The notes: generated by a model from the sequence alone, not told the origin. A stretch of DNA of 64,000 nucleotides from Sphagnum compactum (GCA_965153455.1 OZ234504.1:2480001-2544000); one strand, 5' to 3'; positions 48,531-60,783 are shown, counted from the first letter of the stretch. Numbers and translations: made by a program.

Positions 48531-49497
48531 GGTCCTGTGTTTAAGCAATGTCAAGTTAAGGCAATTGAAAGTTTTAGTTGAATCTTTCAAAGGAATGGAG
48601 AAAGTAAACAAAATTTGAACCTTGTTTAAGATTTCCAATTAGAAAATTAAAAGATTCCATAAATAAATAAATAATAGAGGTTTTATATTTTAATCAAGTG
48701 AAATGCAAAACAATTGGTTAACTATATGGTAATTAGTGATCTTTTTTTGTGGCAAAAAATTGCCATTTTGCTAAAAGAAAAAATCCCAACAATCATAGGC
48801 AAGGAAGAAAGTCTTGCAAATTTTTCAAAAAAATTGTCACAATTTGAGGAAGAAAAGTTATTAAATAGGCAAGATTTTTGAAAGATTTGGGCTAGGCAGA
48901 TTTTTAGCTTTTTTCTATTGAAATTCCTCAAAATTATGTTAAATAATTTTGAATAAAATTTCCTTTTTATTTCCTTTTTTCAAAATTTGTATTTGTTTTA
49001 TTTTGTATGATATTTATTTACTTTTTTTTGCTTTGCAGTGTTTTTTTTTAAATTTTTAATTTATAAAAGTTTTTATACGGGCAGTTTCTTGTTGTTGTGC
49101 ACAGGAGTGCTTTGCACACTGAGAGCAACATCTTCGGAGCTCCTCTGTCGTCGCCTTGCGGTGTTTGCGGTTTGTAGGTCGCGGATCCGTCGCTAGAAAG
49201 ATTTTTTGGTGCGTCATATTCTGAGCTTTTTCCGCTGGTGTTGCGTTTTGTAGTTCGAGGATCGGTTTCCGATTTTTTTTTGCATTTTTAATTTTATTAT
49301 TACTATTATTATTATTTTGGTGCGTAATCTTTTGAGCTGTCTGCTGTTGTTTTCTTCTTGAGAGATGGTTTTTGTCCGTTTCTAGTTCAGAAGGAGCAGG
49401 AGCTGGAAAACTTTCTTCATTGAGGTTGAGTCAGTCAGTGTGTGGAGAAGTGGAAGTGGGAGAGAAACAGGTGTTCCACGGAAGACAAGAGAAGAAG
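48531..49497. promoter_or_regulatory. AT-rich flank, promoter and leader of the KCR gene
   Basis: 48530-49070 is AT-rich without genes. A TATA-like AATTTATAAAAG lies at about 49058, followed by a sharp rise in GC (49130-49210) and a pyrimidine-rich leader to the ATG at 49498. The leader may contain an intron. Promoter assignment is from composition and position. Confidence 0.45.
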
Positions 49498-52400
49498 ATG
49501 GAGATAATACCAGGGGGAGTGAAGAAGTATTCCATCGGGGAAGCGGCGGCAGAGTACTGGATGTTGTTATTGTTGGCAGCCATCGGGTTCTTGTACGTGT
49601 TGCGACTCGTGTCCTTGCTTCTCCCTTGGATCTATGTCACGTTCTTGCGACCTGCCAAGTCCCTCTCCAGGTAACAACATTTCTGTTCCTTCCTGGCCTC
49701 TCGTTTGAGTCTTTGTCACGACTTTCTTGCGACTTGCTGAGCCCTTCTTCTCCAGGTAACATTTCTGTCTCTGTCTCTGTCTCTTGATCTTTCGATTTCT
49801 CATTCTCTGTTTCTGTTTTCATCTTCTTTCTCCCTTTTCGTCTATCAGCATTTTCATCAGCATGTTTCTTCTCTTCTGATGCATTTTTCTTCAGTCTTAC
49901 CGGCGTCTTCTCTTTCTTTGCTTATGTCTATGGAAGCACACTGATGTTTCAGAAACTTTCTGCCAGAATCAGTGGCGTGTTTCCTTGGAGATCAGCAACT
50001 TTTTTTTTCCGTTTTGTTAAACCTTCTAGTTAGACGATTCGCTTCTTACAGAGAAAAAAGATAAATAAACAGAGCCTCTTCTTCTCTATTCCATCATTTT
50101 TGTATGATGATGAAGAGTTTCTTTTCAGCATTTTCATATGCATGTTTCTTCAGTCTTATCAAGGTCTACTCTTTCTTTGTTCATGTCTATGGAAGCACAC
50201 AGATGTTTCAGAAACTTGCTGCCAGAATCAGTAGCATGTTTCCTTGGAGATCAGCAAGTTTTTTTTCCAGTTTATTAAACCTTCTAGTTAGATGATTTGC
50301 TTCTTACAGAGGAAAAAGATAAGTAAACAGAGCCTCTTCTTCTCTATTCCATCATTTTTATATGATGATGAAGAGCTTCTTTTTGGGTCATTTTGGATTG
50401 ACAGATTCTGTATAGAAACAAACAGCCTGATGGCTGATGGAAATACAGGGAAAGCAAGGCTCCACACTTTTGTCCCATGAACATTCAATACAAGTATTAT
50501 TACTGTTGCCAGAATAATAAAACTCATTAGTGGGTGTCAAACTTTTTCTTATGTCTTTCAAATCATCGCTTATTATGATCAATGCTAATTTGAAAGGAAC
50601 CAATGAGAGGACATCATCCTCCATTTAACTTTGATGCCCTTTCTACACATCAACTACTTATCTTATTGCTTATGTCAAAAAAGTGTAATGAGAGGTGAAG
50701 TGTAAGGAGACCCTCCAAGAGATCAGTGCTAATCTTAAAAATTGACCTCACTGAGGTCGTTTTTTGGATCAGCACTAATCTTATCAGCAAGTGTTCTAGG
50801 GCAACCATGTCTAAGCAGTAGTGCTGATTTCCACTTATGTCATTAGTGCTAATCTTTGTTGAGATAAGCACAGGTTTGACACTCTCTATTGAAACTCATT
50901 CTCTGTCTCTGTTTTCATAGTTCTGCCTCCCTTTTCTTTTATCAGCATTTTCATCAGCATGTTTTTTCTCTTCTGATACTAGTATATTCAGTCTTATTGG
51001 CATCTACTCTTTCTTTTGTAGACGTTCTAGAAATTTTGCTGTGGGAATCAGTGGCATGTTTCTTTGGAGATCGCAGGTTGTTTTGGTGAACAACAAATTA
51101 TTATTTTGTGTTTTCTTAAACAAATGCATCCTCTTCTCTCTTCCATCACTTTTGTGATGATAATGAAGAGCTTCTTTTCAGATCACTTGATTGTCAGATT
51201 CTATACAGGAACAGACAGTCTGATGGAAATATGGGAAAGCCCATAAGCAAGGATCCAAGCTTTTGTTCCATGGTTTGATATAAAAGGATTGTTGCCAGAA
51301 TAAACCCATTGAAAGGCATTCTAGAACTTCTTGCTTCAGCACCCACACCCTTTGAAACTCATTCTAGAAACCTGTGATTCAAGTCCTTTTTTGCAGGCAG
51401 TTCCTTGACAATGAGAAAATTGTGATGAATGTGTGCAGGTATGGGAATTGGGCTCTAGTCACCGGAGCAACTGATGGGATCGGGAAAGCCTTCACAGTGA
51501 AACTGGCACGAAAGAAGATCAACTTGGTCATAGTGGGTCGCTCACAGTCCAAGCTTGAAGAGCTTGCCAAACAGCTTCAATCCAAATATGGTGTAGAGGT
51601 TTGATTCTTCTGTTGATCTGATTCTTCTTCTTCTCATCAAATAATGTTCTTTTACTTAAGTCTGAAAGGATGTAGTAATCAACAAGAAAAAGGATTTCAG
51701 TGCAAGAACATTTTGTCTCTCATTTCCAAGTTTTCCATGATTTCTTGATTGCACCAGATTTTGGAGGTGTGTGACTCAATCTCCTTGTTAACATCAACTC
51801 TAGCATGGGGAATCTAGTCTCTGCAAATTCTTGTTATGGTTGTGGTTCTGGAATGTAATGATATTTGCTACTTTAGTACGGTTCAGTTGTGCCTAACAGA
51901 TTTGTCCAACTGCAATTCAACATCTGCAGGTGCGATTTGTGGTGGTGGATTTCACGGATGATGATTTGGATGGTGGATTAGCAAGAATTGCTCAGACAAC
52001 AGCTGATATTCATGTGGGAATTTTGATCAACAATGTTGGGGTGTCATATCCCTATGCCCGCTTCTTCCATGAGGTTGATGGAGAACTCACCAAAAACTTG
52101 CTACGTGTGAACATTGAAGTCACAACACGCATGATCCAGCTATTTCTTCCATCTATGCTGAAACACAAATGTGGAGCCATCATCAATGTTGGTTCTGGTG
52201 CTGCCACTGTTCTGCCCTCAGACCCTCTCTACAGCCTCTATGCTGCAACAAAAGCGTATGTCCATCCTACTCTGATCATTAATTTGTTCTGTCAATATGG
52301 CAGCCCTTACGTCTACAGGAAATTGTGACCTAGGTACCAGACCATTGAATGTATATCTGTCTGTGGAAAACAAATGAAAGTTATCCACAGCAGGTTGAAA

Positions 52401-53184
52401 TTGTGTTTAGTGGGGAGACCCCAAGATTCTGGCTTGGTGGATGTTCATGAACTAACTAAGAAGTGAGTACAATATTTGAGGTTCTTGGTGATATAGGAGT
52501 AGAGTATTTGACAGGAGTTGTGTGCCATTACTGTGAACAGGTTTGTTGACCAATTGTCGAGGTCACTCTATGTGGAGTACAAACACAGCGGAATTGATGT
52601 CCAGTGTCAAGTATCTCTCTTCTTCTTTATTGCAGCTCATATTTTCTTCTAAAATCTGTTCCTAGTGAATCTGAGATGAAAGGGTCTCCTTCAGTTTGTT
52701 GTGATGATTGCTTCATGTTTCTGGTCTTTCTGAGAATGCTTCAAACTGTGAAACCCGGATAAGCCCTCAATTCTAGGAAATTTAACTTAATTTATTTCCA
52801 TGCACAGAAGAAGTAATATGACAGGGCTATATGTGAATTTGATTGATGTTTTGAGTTTGATGTTGTATAGGTGCCAGCAGAAATGAAAGTCAAATTGTTG
52901 TATTCACCCCTTATTCTGAATTGCAGGTTCCATTGTATGTTGCAACAAAGTTGGCAAAGATCCGAAAAGCATCCCTTACTGTACCGTCACCTGAAACATA
53001 TGCTGCAGCTGGATTGAAGTGGGTTGGGTATGAGCCTCGCTGCACTCCCTATTGGGCCCATTCAATCATGTGGTGGTTTGTTCAGTCACTTCCCGAACCA
53101 ATTGTGGACTCTTTTCGCCTCCGCACTAGCTTGGGTATTCGCAAGCGTGGCCAAGCCAAGGATGCTCGTGGCAAAGTTGAATGA
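49498..53184 (+). CDS. KCR1: Very-long-chain 3-oxoacyl-CoA reductase (KCR), 5 exons, complete
   Basis: KCR is the ER membrane beta-ketoacyl-CoA reductase of the fatty-acid elongase, using NADPH to make 3-hydroxyacyl-CoA for waxes, suberin and sphingolipids. The exons 49498-49670, 51439-51598, 51930-52255, 52541-52610 and 52927-53184 join into 328 residues, close to the Arabidopsis length. Residues about 21-50 are the membrane anchor. The Rossmann motif is TGATDGIG (66-73), NNVG is at 145-148, the catalytic Ser is in NVGSGA (Ser200), and YAATK (Tyr215, Lys219) completes the short-chain dehydrogenase triad. The C-terminal part (YVATKLAKIRKASLTVPSPE and on) is typical of the family. All catalytic residues are kept. 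Intron 1 is 1.77 kb and contains three copies of an internal repeat. The gene symbol is by family; the paralogue number is not certain. Confidence 0.92.
49850..51280. repeat. Three direct repeat copies in KCR intron 1
   Basis: Copies lie at about 49850-50125, 50125-50480 and 50935-51275. All share GCATGTTT..TTCTT..CAGTCTTA, CTACTCTTTCTTT, GAATCAG(T)GGC(A)TGTTTC, CTTGGAGATC, CCTCTTCTTCTCTATTCCAT, ATGATGATGAAGAG and TTCTTTT. Copies 2 and 3 also share a downstream block (AGATTCTGTATAGAAACA... against AGATTCTATACAGGAACA..., then CTGATGG, GGGAAAGC, TTTTGT, CCCATG/CCATGG). Copies 1 and 2 are adjacent and closest. Confidence 0.85.
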
Positions 53185-53450
53185 TCATACTGGCGGATTG
53201 ACTTTGCAGTTCTCCAAGTTTGAACCCCCTACCTAACCTGGACTTGAAAACAGACTTTTGACTCTGCTGAACTTTGAAACTTTGACATGAACCTACTCTA
53301 AATCTGGACATTCAGTCCTTGAACCCTGAGCCTTTGATTCAAGATCTGACCCCTATCTGCACCTAGATAACTTACAGACTCTGCACCTGCTGATGGCCCT
53401 TCAACCTTGAACCCTAGTCAGAGATTTTCGTGCGTAGACTTTTCAGGACA

Positions 53451-53494
53451 TCAAGGTCATCCCATCAAAACATCTTTTGATGGGATGACCTTGA
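53451..53494. promoter_or_regulatory. Perfect 20-bp inverted repeat with 4-nt loop downstream of KCR
   Basis: TCAAGGTCATCCCATCAAAA (53451-53470), loop CATC, then its exact reverse complement (53475-53494). It lies 267 bases after the KCR stop, most likely in the 3' untranslated region. As RNA it would form a very stable stem. Role unknown. Confidence 0.85.
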
Positions 53495-53879
53495 TTTGGT
53501 TCTGTGATTGATTTCAGCAAACCTGCTTTGTTTTTCTGTGTTGCTTTTAATATATTCTATTTCAGCCTGTTACTTGTTTTTCACTTTGTTGTTTCACACA
53601 ATTGACTCTGGATTGGTCTCAGAGACGACAATTCTGTGTTCAGTTTGTTATGATGCCCTTTGCAGCCAATGGAGATTGATACGATGTATATGATGCAGTA
53701 TTGAGGTGCTGGACTTGCGCACCATGGTTTGACACTTTGTGAGTCACTCTAATTAGTAGGTTCTATGGCTGCTTGTTGCTGCACTGAATGTCTGTCTTTC
53801 TGTGGTGTTTCTATGGTTCAAATGGTGTTAAGGAGCTAATGCTAATAAGGTGTGTCGATGTAAACATTGTGTAAACATG

Positions 53880-54030
53880 AGTCTTTGGCACTGTTCTGTG
53901 CCTTTGACATGAGCTCTATGCTTGTGCAATCATGTTGTCGAGACCCCCATTTTGGGCCTTTGACACAAGCTATTTTGTTTGTGTAATTGTGTCTTTGACA
54001 TCGGTCTGTAGCCTTTGACACGAGCTATGT
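53880..54030. repeat. Short tandem phrases in the KCR 3' flank
   Basis: TTTGACAYRAGCT with surrounding phrases (CTGTGCCTTTGACATGAGCT, GGGCCTTTGACACAAGCT, TAGCCTTTGACACGAGCT) recurs three times with spacing of roughly 60 bases. Confidence 0.7.
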
Positions 54031-54131
54031 GTTAAAGTGTGGAACAATCACTACATAACATTTTCATGGGGTTAAATTGAGAGATCAAAGCATTTCTTGA
54101 TAGTTGAGACACAAAGTGTTTCTAAGTTGTT

Positions 54132-54481
54132 TGGCCTTGCCCTACTACTACTACCAAGGCAATTAGGATATTGTGTTTAGATTCATTATAGAGTATAGTA
54201 GCTTAATAAGGGATTTTGGCCCCAGCTAGGTAATAAATAATAATAATAATAGGTCTATTTTTTTATCTGAGGATTTTTGAAAGACGACATTTTGGCTTGT
54301 GTTGAAGCTTGAGATTAGTTATAATAGAGTTATAATCTCTTGAAGGATTTTGGTTTCTTTTAGAGGACATATTTTGAAGATTATATATTTTTAAATACTT
54401 GAGTTTCCATAATTCTTTTTTTTGCCTTAAGATACTTTTTAATGTAAAATGGCAAGGCCCTTACAGTGTGACACACCCCTT
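54132..54481. repeat. Dispersed roughly 330-bp repeat, copy 2
   Basis: Partner of 29021-29331. Differs by small insertions, including a (TAA/AAT)n expansion near 54235. Left flanks of the two copies are unrelated while both right ends finish TGTGACACACCCCTT, placing the right boundary there. Confidence 0.8.
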
Positions 54482-54884
54482 CAAGTTTCAATTATGAGAA
54501 AAGAAATTGTGCTACGGATATATATATATATATATGGCGTAGTAATTATTTTTTTCTGAAGGAATTAAAGGATCTGATATAATATTTGAGGATATGCCAT
54601 TTGTTGAAATGGAAGCCCCCAAATTTATTAATTAATTATTAGACAAATATTTGTCAAAGTGGCCATGGTACTTATCTGTTGACTATAATGTCATGGTGGG
54701 TTATAAACTTGAACACGCTAGGCTAGATCCGATGGCGGCTTCAAAGCTCTTCTTAGATAACCATCATACATTTGTAAAATGATCTTGGAATAGGTAACGT
54801 CTTGAAGATGATTCCTTTGAAAGGAAGTCAATACTATTGACGATGCTACTATGGGAAAAGGTTGTTAGTTAGTGACCTTAGTTT

Positions 54885-55037
54885 CAAGGTATTAAAATGA
54901 ACGTTTCATTTTTCTTTCCGTTACAAAAAGGGGGAAAAAATCCAAGTGGGACTACTACTAACATGTGTCAAGGTATTAAAATCAACGTTTCATTTTTCTT
55001 TCCGTTACAAAAAGGGGGAAAAAATCCAAGTGGATGT
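54885..55037. repeat. 84-bp direct tandem duplication
   Basis: CAAGGTATTAAAAT(G/C)AACG and about 50 following bases, through the GGGGGAAAAAATCCAAGTGG end, occur at 54885 and again at 54969 with one visible mismatch over about 68 bases. The near-identity points to a recent duplication. Confidence 0.95.
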
Positions 55038-55100
55038 AGCAATTGCCCCCCCAAAAGGTTTGTACTAGTGTTGGCCGTGTACCTTGTTGATAAAGACTTA

Positions 55101-55335
55101 GAGCATCTCCAGCTGTGCACGATATGTGACCTTGTGAAATATTTTTCACATCCAAGTTTAGTTATGTACTCTTTTGCAACCCCACCAATAAAACTGAAAC
55201 TGGGACAGCAAATACGTGGGGGACTACTAATAACAAACCACCTTGACCAATCATTATGATGGGCCAATCAGAAACACTGAGCAGCAGTTAGATCATAATT
55301 TATTACACTCATACTAAGCACCCCTGGAGGTGCTC
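55101..55335. mobile_element. Tourist-like MITE (PIF/Harbinger type)
   Basis: Ends GAGCATCTCCAGCTGTGC and GCACCCCTGGAGGTGCTC are inverted repeats matching at 15 of 18 positions. Each is flanked by TTA (55098-55100 and 55336-55338), the target duplication typical of PIF/Harbinger and Tourist elements. The 235-base length and lack of coding capacity fit. GAGCATCTCCA-type ends are common among plant MITEs. Confidence 0.8.
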
Positions 55336-55338
55336 TTA

Positions 55339-58300
55339 GTTCCGGAGGCTCAATTCCAATTCCATTCGAAGAACCTAACTGGAATTGAGTCTCAATTCCG
55401 AATTCGATTCCAAGAACCTAATGGGGATTGAGTCTCGATTCCGAGTTTGGATGGTTAGGATTTGGTTATTGGAACCAAATGGGAATCACAACCCACTTCG
55501 TATTTCTATTTCAAGCCTTTAGGGTTTCATGTTTCACTTGGTGAATCCATATTTTGGGCTTGTGGTGAATCCATCTTTTAGACCTTTTTTTTCCATTTTT
55601 TTCCTTCTTCTAGGTGACTCCATATTTTCCTCAGGTGAATCCATTTTTTACTTTTTTTTTTCCCTCGTGTGACTTCACTTTTTTATCTTGTGGACCCACC
55701 ACAAGTCTAGAAACTAGACCCTTTTTACTATTTTTTAAAATTTTTCTTTTTTGGGTTTTAAGGTGAGTCCATTTTTTGAACTTGTGGACCCACAAATTTT
55801 TAAAAATTGGATTTTTTTTCCCCATGTGAGCTCATTTTTTGGGCTCACAAAATAATTTTTGGGGTCTGAAATAGGAATTTTTTGGGAATCTGAATTAGGG
55901 TTTGATGAGGGGTTTGAAATAAAAAAATTTTGGGAATTTGAATAAAGCAAAATTGAGAGTCTTCAAAGGTGACAAGAGTGAAATTCAAGGAGGTAGCTAC
56001 AATTTTGAAAACCCTAGACACGGAACCACATGACAACGATTTTCAAAAAAAAAGGTTTTGATTCTTAAGGGACATTTAATGTAGATTGGGATTTTAAAAT
56101 AAGCTAGTTTGTAATAATTTAAGATTTCAAAAAACACATAAAATCATTTTTTTCTTGCAATAAAAGTTCAATTTCTAATTTTTTTTTTGTTTGTATAATT
56201 CATTTTTAACATTTTGGATGTTAGAACCAAAACCGAAAGTTATTTAGAACTCAGGGTTATAAAACTAGGAACCAAAACTGACTTAACTTGTAAATTAAAA
56301 AAACACCAAACCAGATCCATCCCCTAATTAAAAACCCAAAATGGAAACCAGGTCCCGTATTTAAAAAAAAAATTGGAACTAAATTGAAACCAATCCCTTA
56401 AAAAAATGTTAGGAACCAAAACCAAGGAACTTGCCAACATTGGTTTTTTTTCCTAATTTAATATTGTGATTTTTTTTAAAAATGCAATTTTTTTCCCAAA
56501 AAAATCAAAATTAGTCAAATTTACACTTCAAAAAAATTCCAAAACTTTCTCAATTTTCTTGGGAAAAAAAGGTGGGTGGAAGGATCTCAATATTATAAGG
56601 AATATTGTAATGGAAAGGTGTAATGAATTTGGAAACGTCATAAAAAGGGCATGTTAACATTATAAGGTTCATTGTTCCTCTCATCCTTTTCATCCATCCC
56701 CATTGAATGAAAATAAACAAAGATAACCCTTATGTCCAACCTAGTTCAAAACTAAGTTTGAATGTGGTGAAAATTGAAATGTAATAATTGAGCGGAGTTT
56801 GTATTTCATGGATAACAAACCCGAGCTCTTACCACCACTTTTATTTGCATGTCTCATCCATGACTTGTTAAAATTTGATTGTAACCTTTTATATCCATTG
56901 AATGTATCATTATCCACAATTGGTTCAAGTTCATTGAATTCCATTGCAATTTCATGCATTAGTAAAAAAAATTATTGCATTCCAGCATGGAGTTGTTATC
57001 TTAGAAAAACATATTTTGCAATATTTCCATCTTTTCTTATTGCCCAATGATTTCACTTAAAGCTCAACATAAGAATTAAAACTTTTACATTTTTTCCAAA
57101 TAATCTCTTTTTTATTCAAGAATATTCAAATGGCCCCCAAAAAAAAAGGTAATCTATCATTTTCCATTTTCCTTTCATAATTCACTAATTAAAGGAGATT
57201 TTTGAAAACTTGTATAAATGATTTTTAGAAAAAAGAATTGGGCCAAGAAATTGGCCTTCTTACTTGGCCCAATTCATTTTCTTTCAAATGTATACAAGTT
57301 TTTAAAAATCTTTGCTCCCCTAGTAATTGGAAGGTTCCAACATGATTTTGAAGGCTTGAAGCTTATGAAACTTCATAATCTTTTTGTACATATTTATAAT
57401 TGGATTGAAATTTTTAAAAAAAAAATTATTACCCAATGTTTTAGGGTTCATCCGGAGAAATTTTAAGTATCTCAATATTGTGTTTGCACGACGTTCCAAA
57501 TTGGGATCTCTTGCTTATAATTAGTCTTTAGCTCAAGTCAACAATTTTATTTATGGATGTCGTATGTGGCACATAAGTTTTCAAGTTACATGTCATATGA
57601 CAAGTATCTTTGTGTGACAATTGACATGCTATTTTTCATGCACTAAAAAATAAAAAACTCTAAAATCTACATTTTTAAAAAAAAAATGTTTGGTTATGTA
57701 TAAGGCAAGGTTTACTCCCTATTGCCTTCCCTAGGGTTGTAGCCTCGATCAAGGGTGATAGCCCAATGGTGTGTAGGCCCAAAAATTATGGGATACCCAT
57801 CGGAGCAAGCATTACCCAACATAAAAGAACGAATGGTTTTTTATTCAAATGATGGAAAGTCTACATATTGAGTTGGTTTACTTACATACATCTTGGTTGC
57901 ATGATAGTTTGAAATGATGACAAAGGGGTTTGTAGACAATGTGCTCAAATGAATGTGTTCACATGTTATAATCTAGAATGCCCCATGACAATGAACTCCA
58001 AAACTAGGTACAAGTCTTTTGATAATGATGAGCTTTTGCATGGGAACTTGAAGACAAAGGAAAGCTTTAAATGAGCACAAATTGATGGGGCTCAAAACTT
58101 TGTGATAAATGGAATAACAAACAAACAAGAAGAGAGTCATTTCTTGGGTATTTTATTATACACAATGATGAAAAATCCCCAATCCATGCACAATGAATGA
58201 TGAAGATCCCTCGTCCATGATAAGAGAATTCTCCAAATGTTGAAGATGTTGAGTCAATCCATAGTATCTATGGATTGTCCATGTACACACATTTCTCTAT

Positions 58301-59860
58301 GAAGGAAGGTAGTTTTGCTTGTCATGTTGAGATCTCCCAAACCATATGGTACCTCTTGTATTGTTGGAAAGCCCTCAATGAGTAAGGGTGCCTTTAGTTC
58401 GATTTCATAATGTTTTGACATATGTTGGAGAAGGTATTGAATATTGAAAAAAAATCATTTAAATCAAAACTAAAATTTAAAAGGGGACTTTGGGCACACT
58501 CTTGGTATTATTGGAAAGCCCTTGATAAGTAGGATTTAATGAAGGTTTTCTTTTTTTTTTTAAAAGACTTGAGGTGTGGGAGATATTGAAGTTTGAGTAA
58601 TTTTTTGTCATTGGAAATTCAATTAAACTACAAACAATGGATTTGGAAGGAAAAATTTAGCTGGGTAACCAATGCACACTTGAGCCAAGAGCATAGGCTA
58701 CACTAACACAGATGAAACTACTATTAAGAAGATGGGCTTTAACTTTTAACCTAATTTTACTTTGAGAAAAAATGCATTTATAAAAACAAATAGATGTAAA
58801 CAACAATGAATTTTTGACCAAAGACATTATGATATGTTAGGCCAATTTTTCCCCGACAATTATCCCATATTTCAAACATTGATCTATGATGACATTCAGG
58901 CTTCAAATGTTTCTATAAATTCCAAGTGTTTTCCGTGATATTTAAGAAGCTATTGTTTCATGATATTGTAGCTTCATGAGTACCCTTTCCAACTATCGTT
59001 AAGCATTTCATTGTCATCAATAAGACAATGGGATGGATGATTTCATATGTGTAAAAAAGAAATTTGTTATTGCCAAAAAAATATATATATTTCTTTTTTC
59101 CTTTCAAAAGTTTAATGAAAATGGTTTTTATTTTCATTTTTATTTTTTATTTTAATTTTATTTTCTTAACGTGTCTCAATTTACATTGTGGTATATATTC
59201 CACTTTTGTGTTTCTATTTTGGGAATAAGGGATGAAAAAAAAGAACCCTATACAAAAATACGTGTTTTAGTTGACTTTGTGATATTTCATTTGTTGGGTT
59301 TCCTTTTTTTGGACTAGAGCACAAAATACCCCTTTCCACACGCTCGGCCCACCCAATCAACTTGTTGCAAAAGTTCCTTGTTTTAAAAAAAAAAGGGAAA
59401 ATAAGGCACAAAAAACCCCCAAAATGCCTTTTCAATTTACCTACAAAATTTATTCCATTTAATATTCATTTCCACTTTGAGCAATAGAGAATCCCCCCTT
59501 CCCCCACCAAGAAAAAAAAATGAAAAAAAAAGAAAGAAAAAGAAAATTTTGAAAAATTGAAATACTATTATTAAACCACAACTATTATTTTATATATATA
59601 TATTTTAAAAAAATTGCTTGTGTCAAAAGGCCTTGTGAAGTGCAATTGATGAGTCATAAAATAATAATAATAATAATAATAATAATTTTTTAAAGAATTA
59701 TTTTTTCCCAGTCTGTTACTCTTCTCCAGAATAGAACAAAGGGCCAGAGAACAGCTGTGATTCTAGCATGGAAAATACAACCAAGACAGCCCATTTCTAT
59801 TCGGAATGGGGGAGAGAAGATTCCTTGTTCAACATGCTACCTGGAATGACTACTGCAAAC
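55339..59860. other. AT-rich intergenic DNA, no gene recognised
   Basis: 55340-55480 contains repeated ATTGAGTCTCRATTCCGA phrases. 55500-55850 has several imperfect copies of GTGAATCCATTTTTT. 56200-56420 has GGAACCAAAAC phrases. About 58340-58520 repeats TATTRTTGGAAAGCCCT. (AAT)n lies at about 59662-59688. The open frames are short and low in complexity. Confidence 0.45.
57194..57317. other. Long imperfect hairpin, about 55-bp arms
   Basis: Arm 57194-57247, ending GAATTGGGCCAAG, pairs with 57263-57317, beginning CTTGGCCCAATTC. Pairing continues outward through AAACTTGTATA against TATACAAGTTT and GATTTTT against AAAAATC to GGAG/CTCC. The loop is about 15 bases. This fits either a small MITE or a miRNA-type precursor. 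Confidence 0.75.
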
Positions 59861-59867
59861 AGATTCT

Positions 59868-60595
59868 GACCAAATTACAGCAATCTGTTCTTGTACAGAA
59901 TCCTCCAGTATGAGCTAATTACAGCAATCTGTTCTTGTACAGATTCCTGCAGTCTGACCTAAATTACAGTGACCCATTAAGGATACAGAATCCTCCATTA
60001 GGAGCTAATTACAGCAACCTGTTCTTTGTACAGAATCCTCCAGTGTGACTGCAAATTACAATTTGATCTGTTTAGTGTACAGAGTACAGAATCTTCCCAA
60101 TTTGTGACACTAACTAAAGTGCTCTGTTCTGGCACAGAATGATCCGGTGCGACCTAATTACAGTGATCTATTCTGGTACTAAATCCTCCAGTGCAGATTA
60201 CATTCTGGCTCAGAATCCTCAGTGGCGACCTAATTACAGTGATCTGTTTGGCATAGAATCGTGCAGTGAAAAAATACGCTCTTGGGGACAGAATCCTCCA
60301 GTGCGAACCAATTACAGCAATCTGGTCTTGTAAAGAATCCTCCCGTGCAGATTTACATTCTGGCACAGAATCCTCCCAATGGGACCTAAATTACAGTGAT
60401 CTGTTAGTTGTACAGAATCTTCCCGTGCAGACTACGTTTTGGCACAGAATTCTCCATTACGAGCTAATTACAGCGATCTATTCTGGCACAGATTCGCCCA
60501 CTGCAAAATTACGTTCTGGCAGAGAATCCTCCAGTGGGACCCAATTACAGCGATCTGTTCTGGCACATAATAGTCGAGTGCGGATTACAAGCCAG
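59868..60595. repeat. Higher-order minisatellite upstream of the U-box gene
   Basis: About 17 units share ATTACAGYRATCTGTTCT, GGCACAGAATCCTCCAGTG or close variants. The distal part (to about 60130) has only a long unit of about 44-47 bases. From about 60140 to 60590 the long unit alternates with a short roughly 33-base unit (CAGATTACATTCTGGCACAG...) that lacks the middle, giving a roughly 77-base dimer repeated about five times. Units are diverged by several bases each. Confidence 0.9.
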
Positions 60596-60608
60596 AAAGC
60601 ACTGTGCA

Positions 60609-60783
60609 ATGGCGATGCCTTCGCTCCGCGACGGAAGAGAAAGAGTTTGGCAGAAGAAGAAGTGTCAGAAGCTGGCGCGAGTTTTGTCGTGTTTCCGCGG
60701 ATGTTTCTTCTGCATCTGTAGCTCTGGAAAGCGACCTGTAATAACAATATCGGAAGAGCCGGCGCCCATATCGGTTTTGGGGT

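Noticed and set aside
59868-60595. Regularly spaced repeats suggesting a CRISPR-like array
   Set aside because: The units are contiguous and diverged, without unique spacers of constant length, and the window is plant nuclear DNA with no cas genes. It is a minisatellite.
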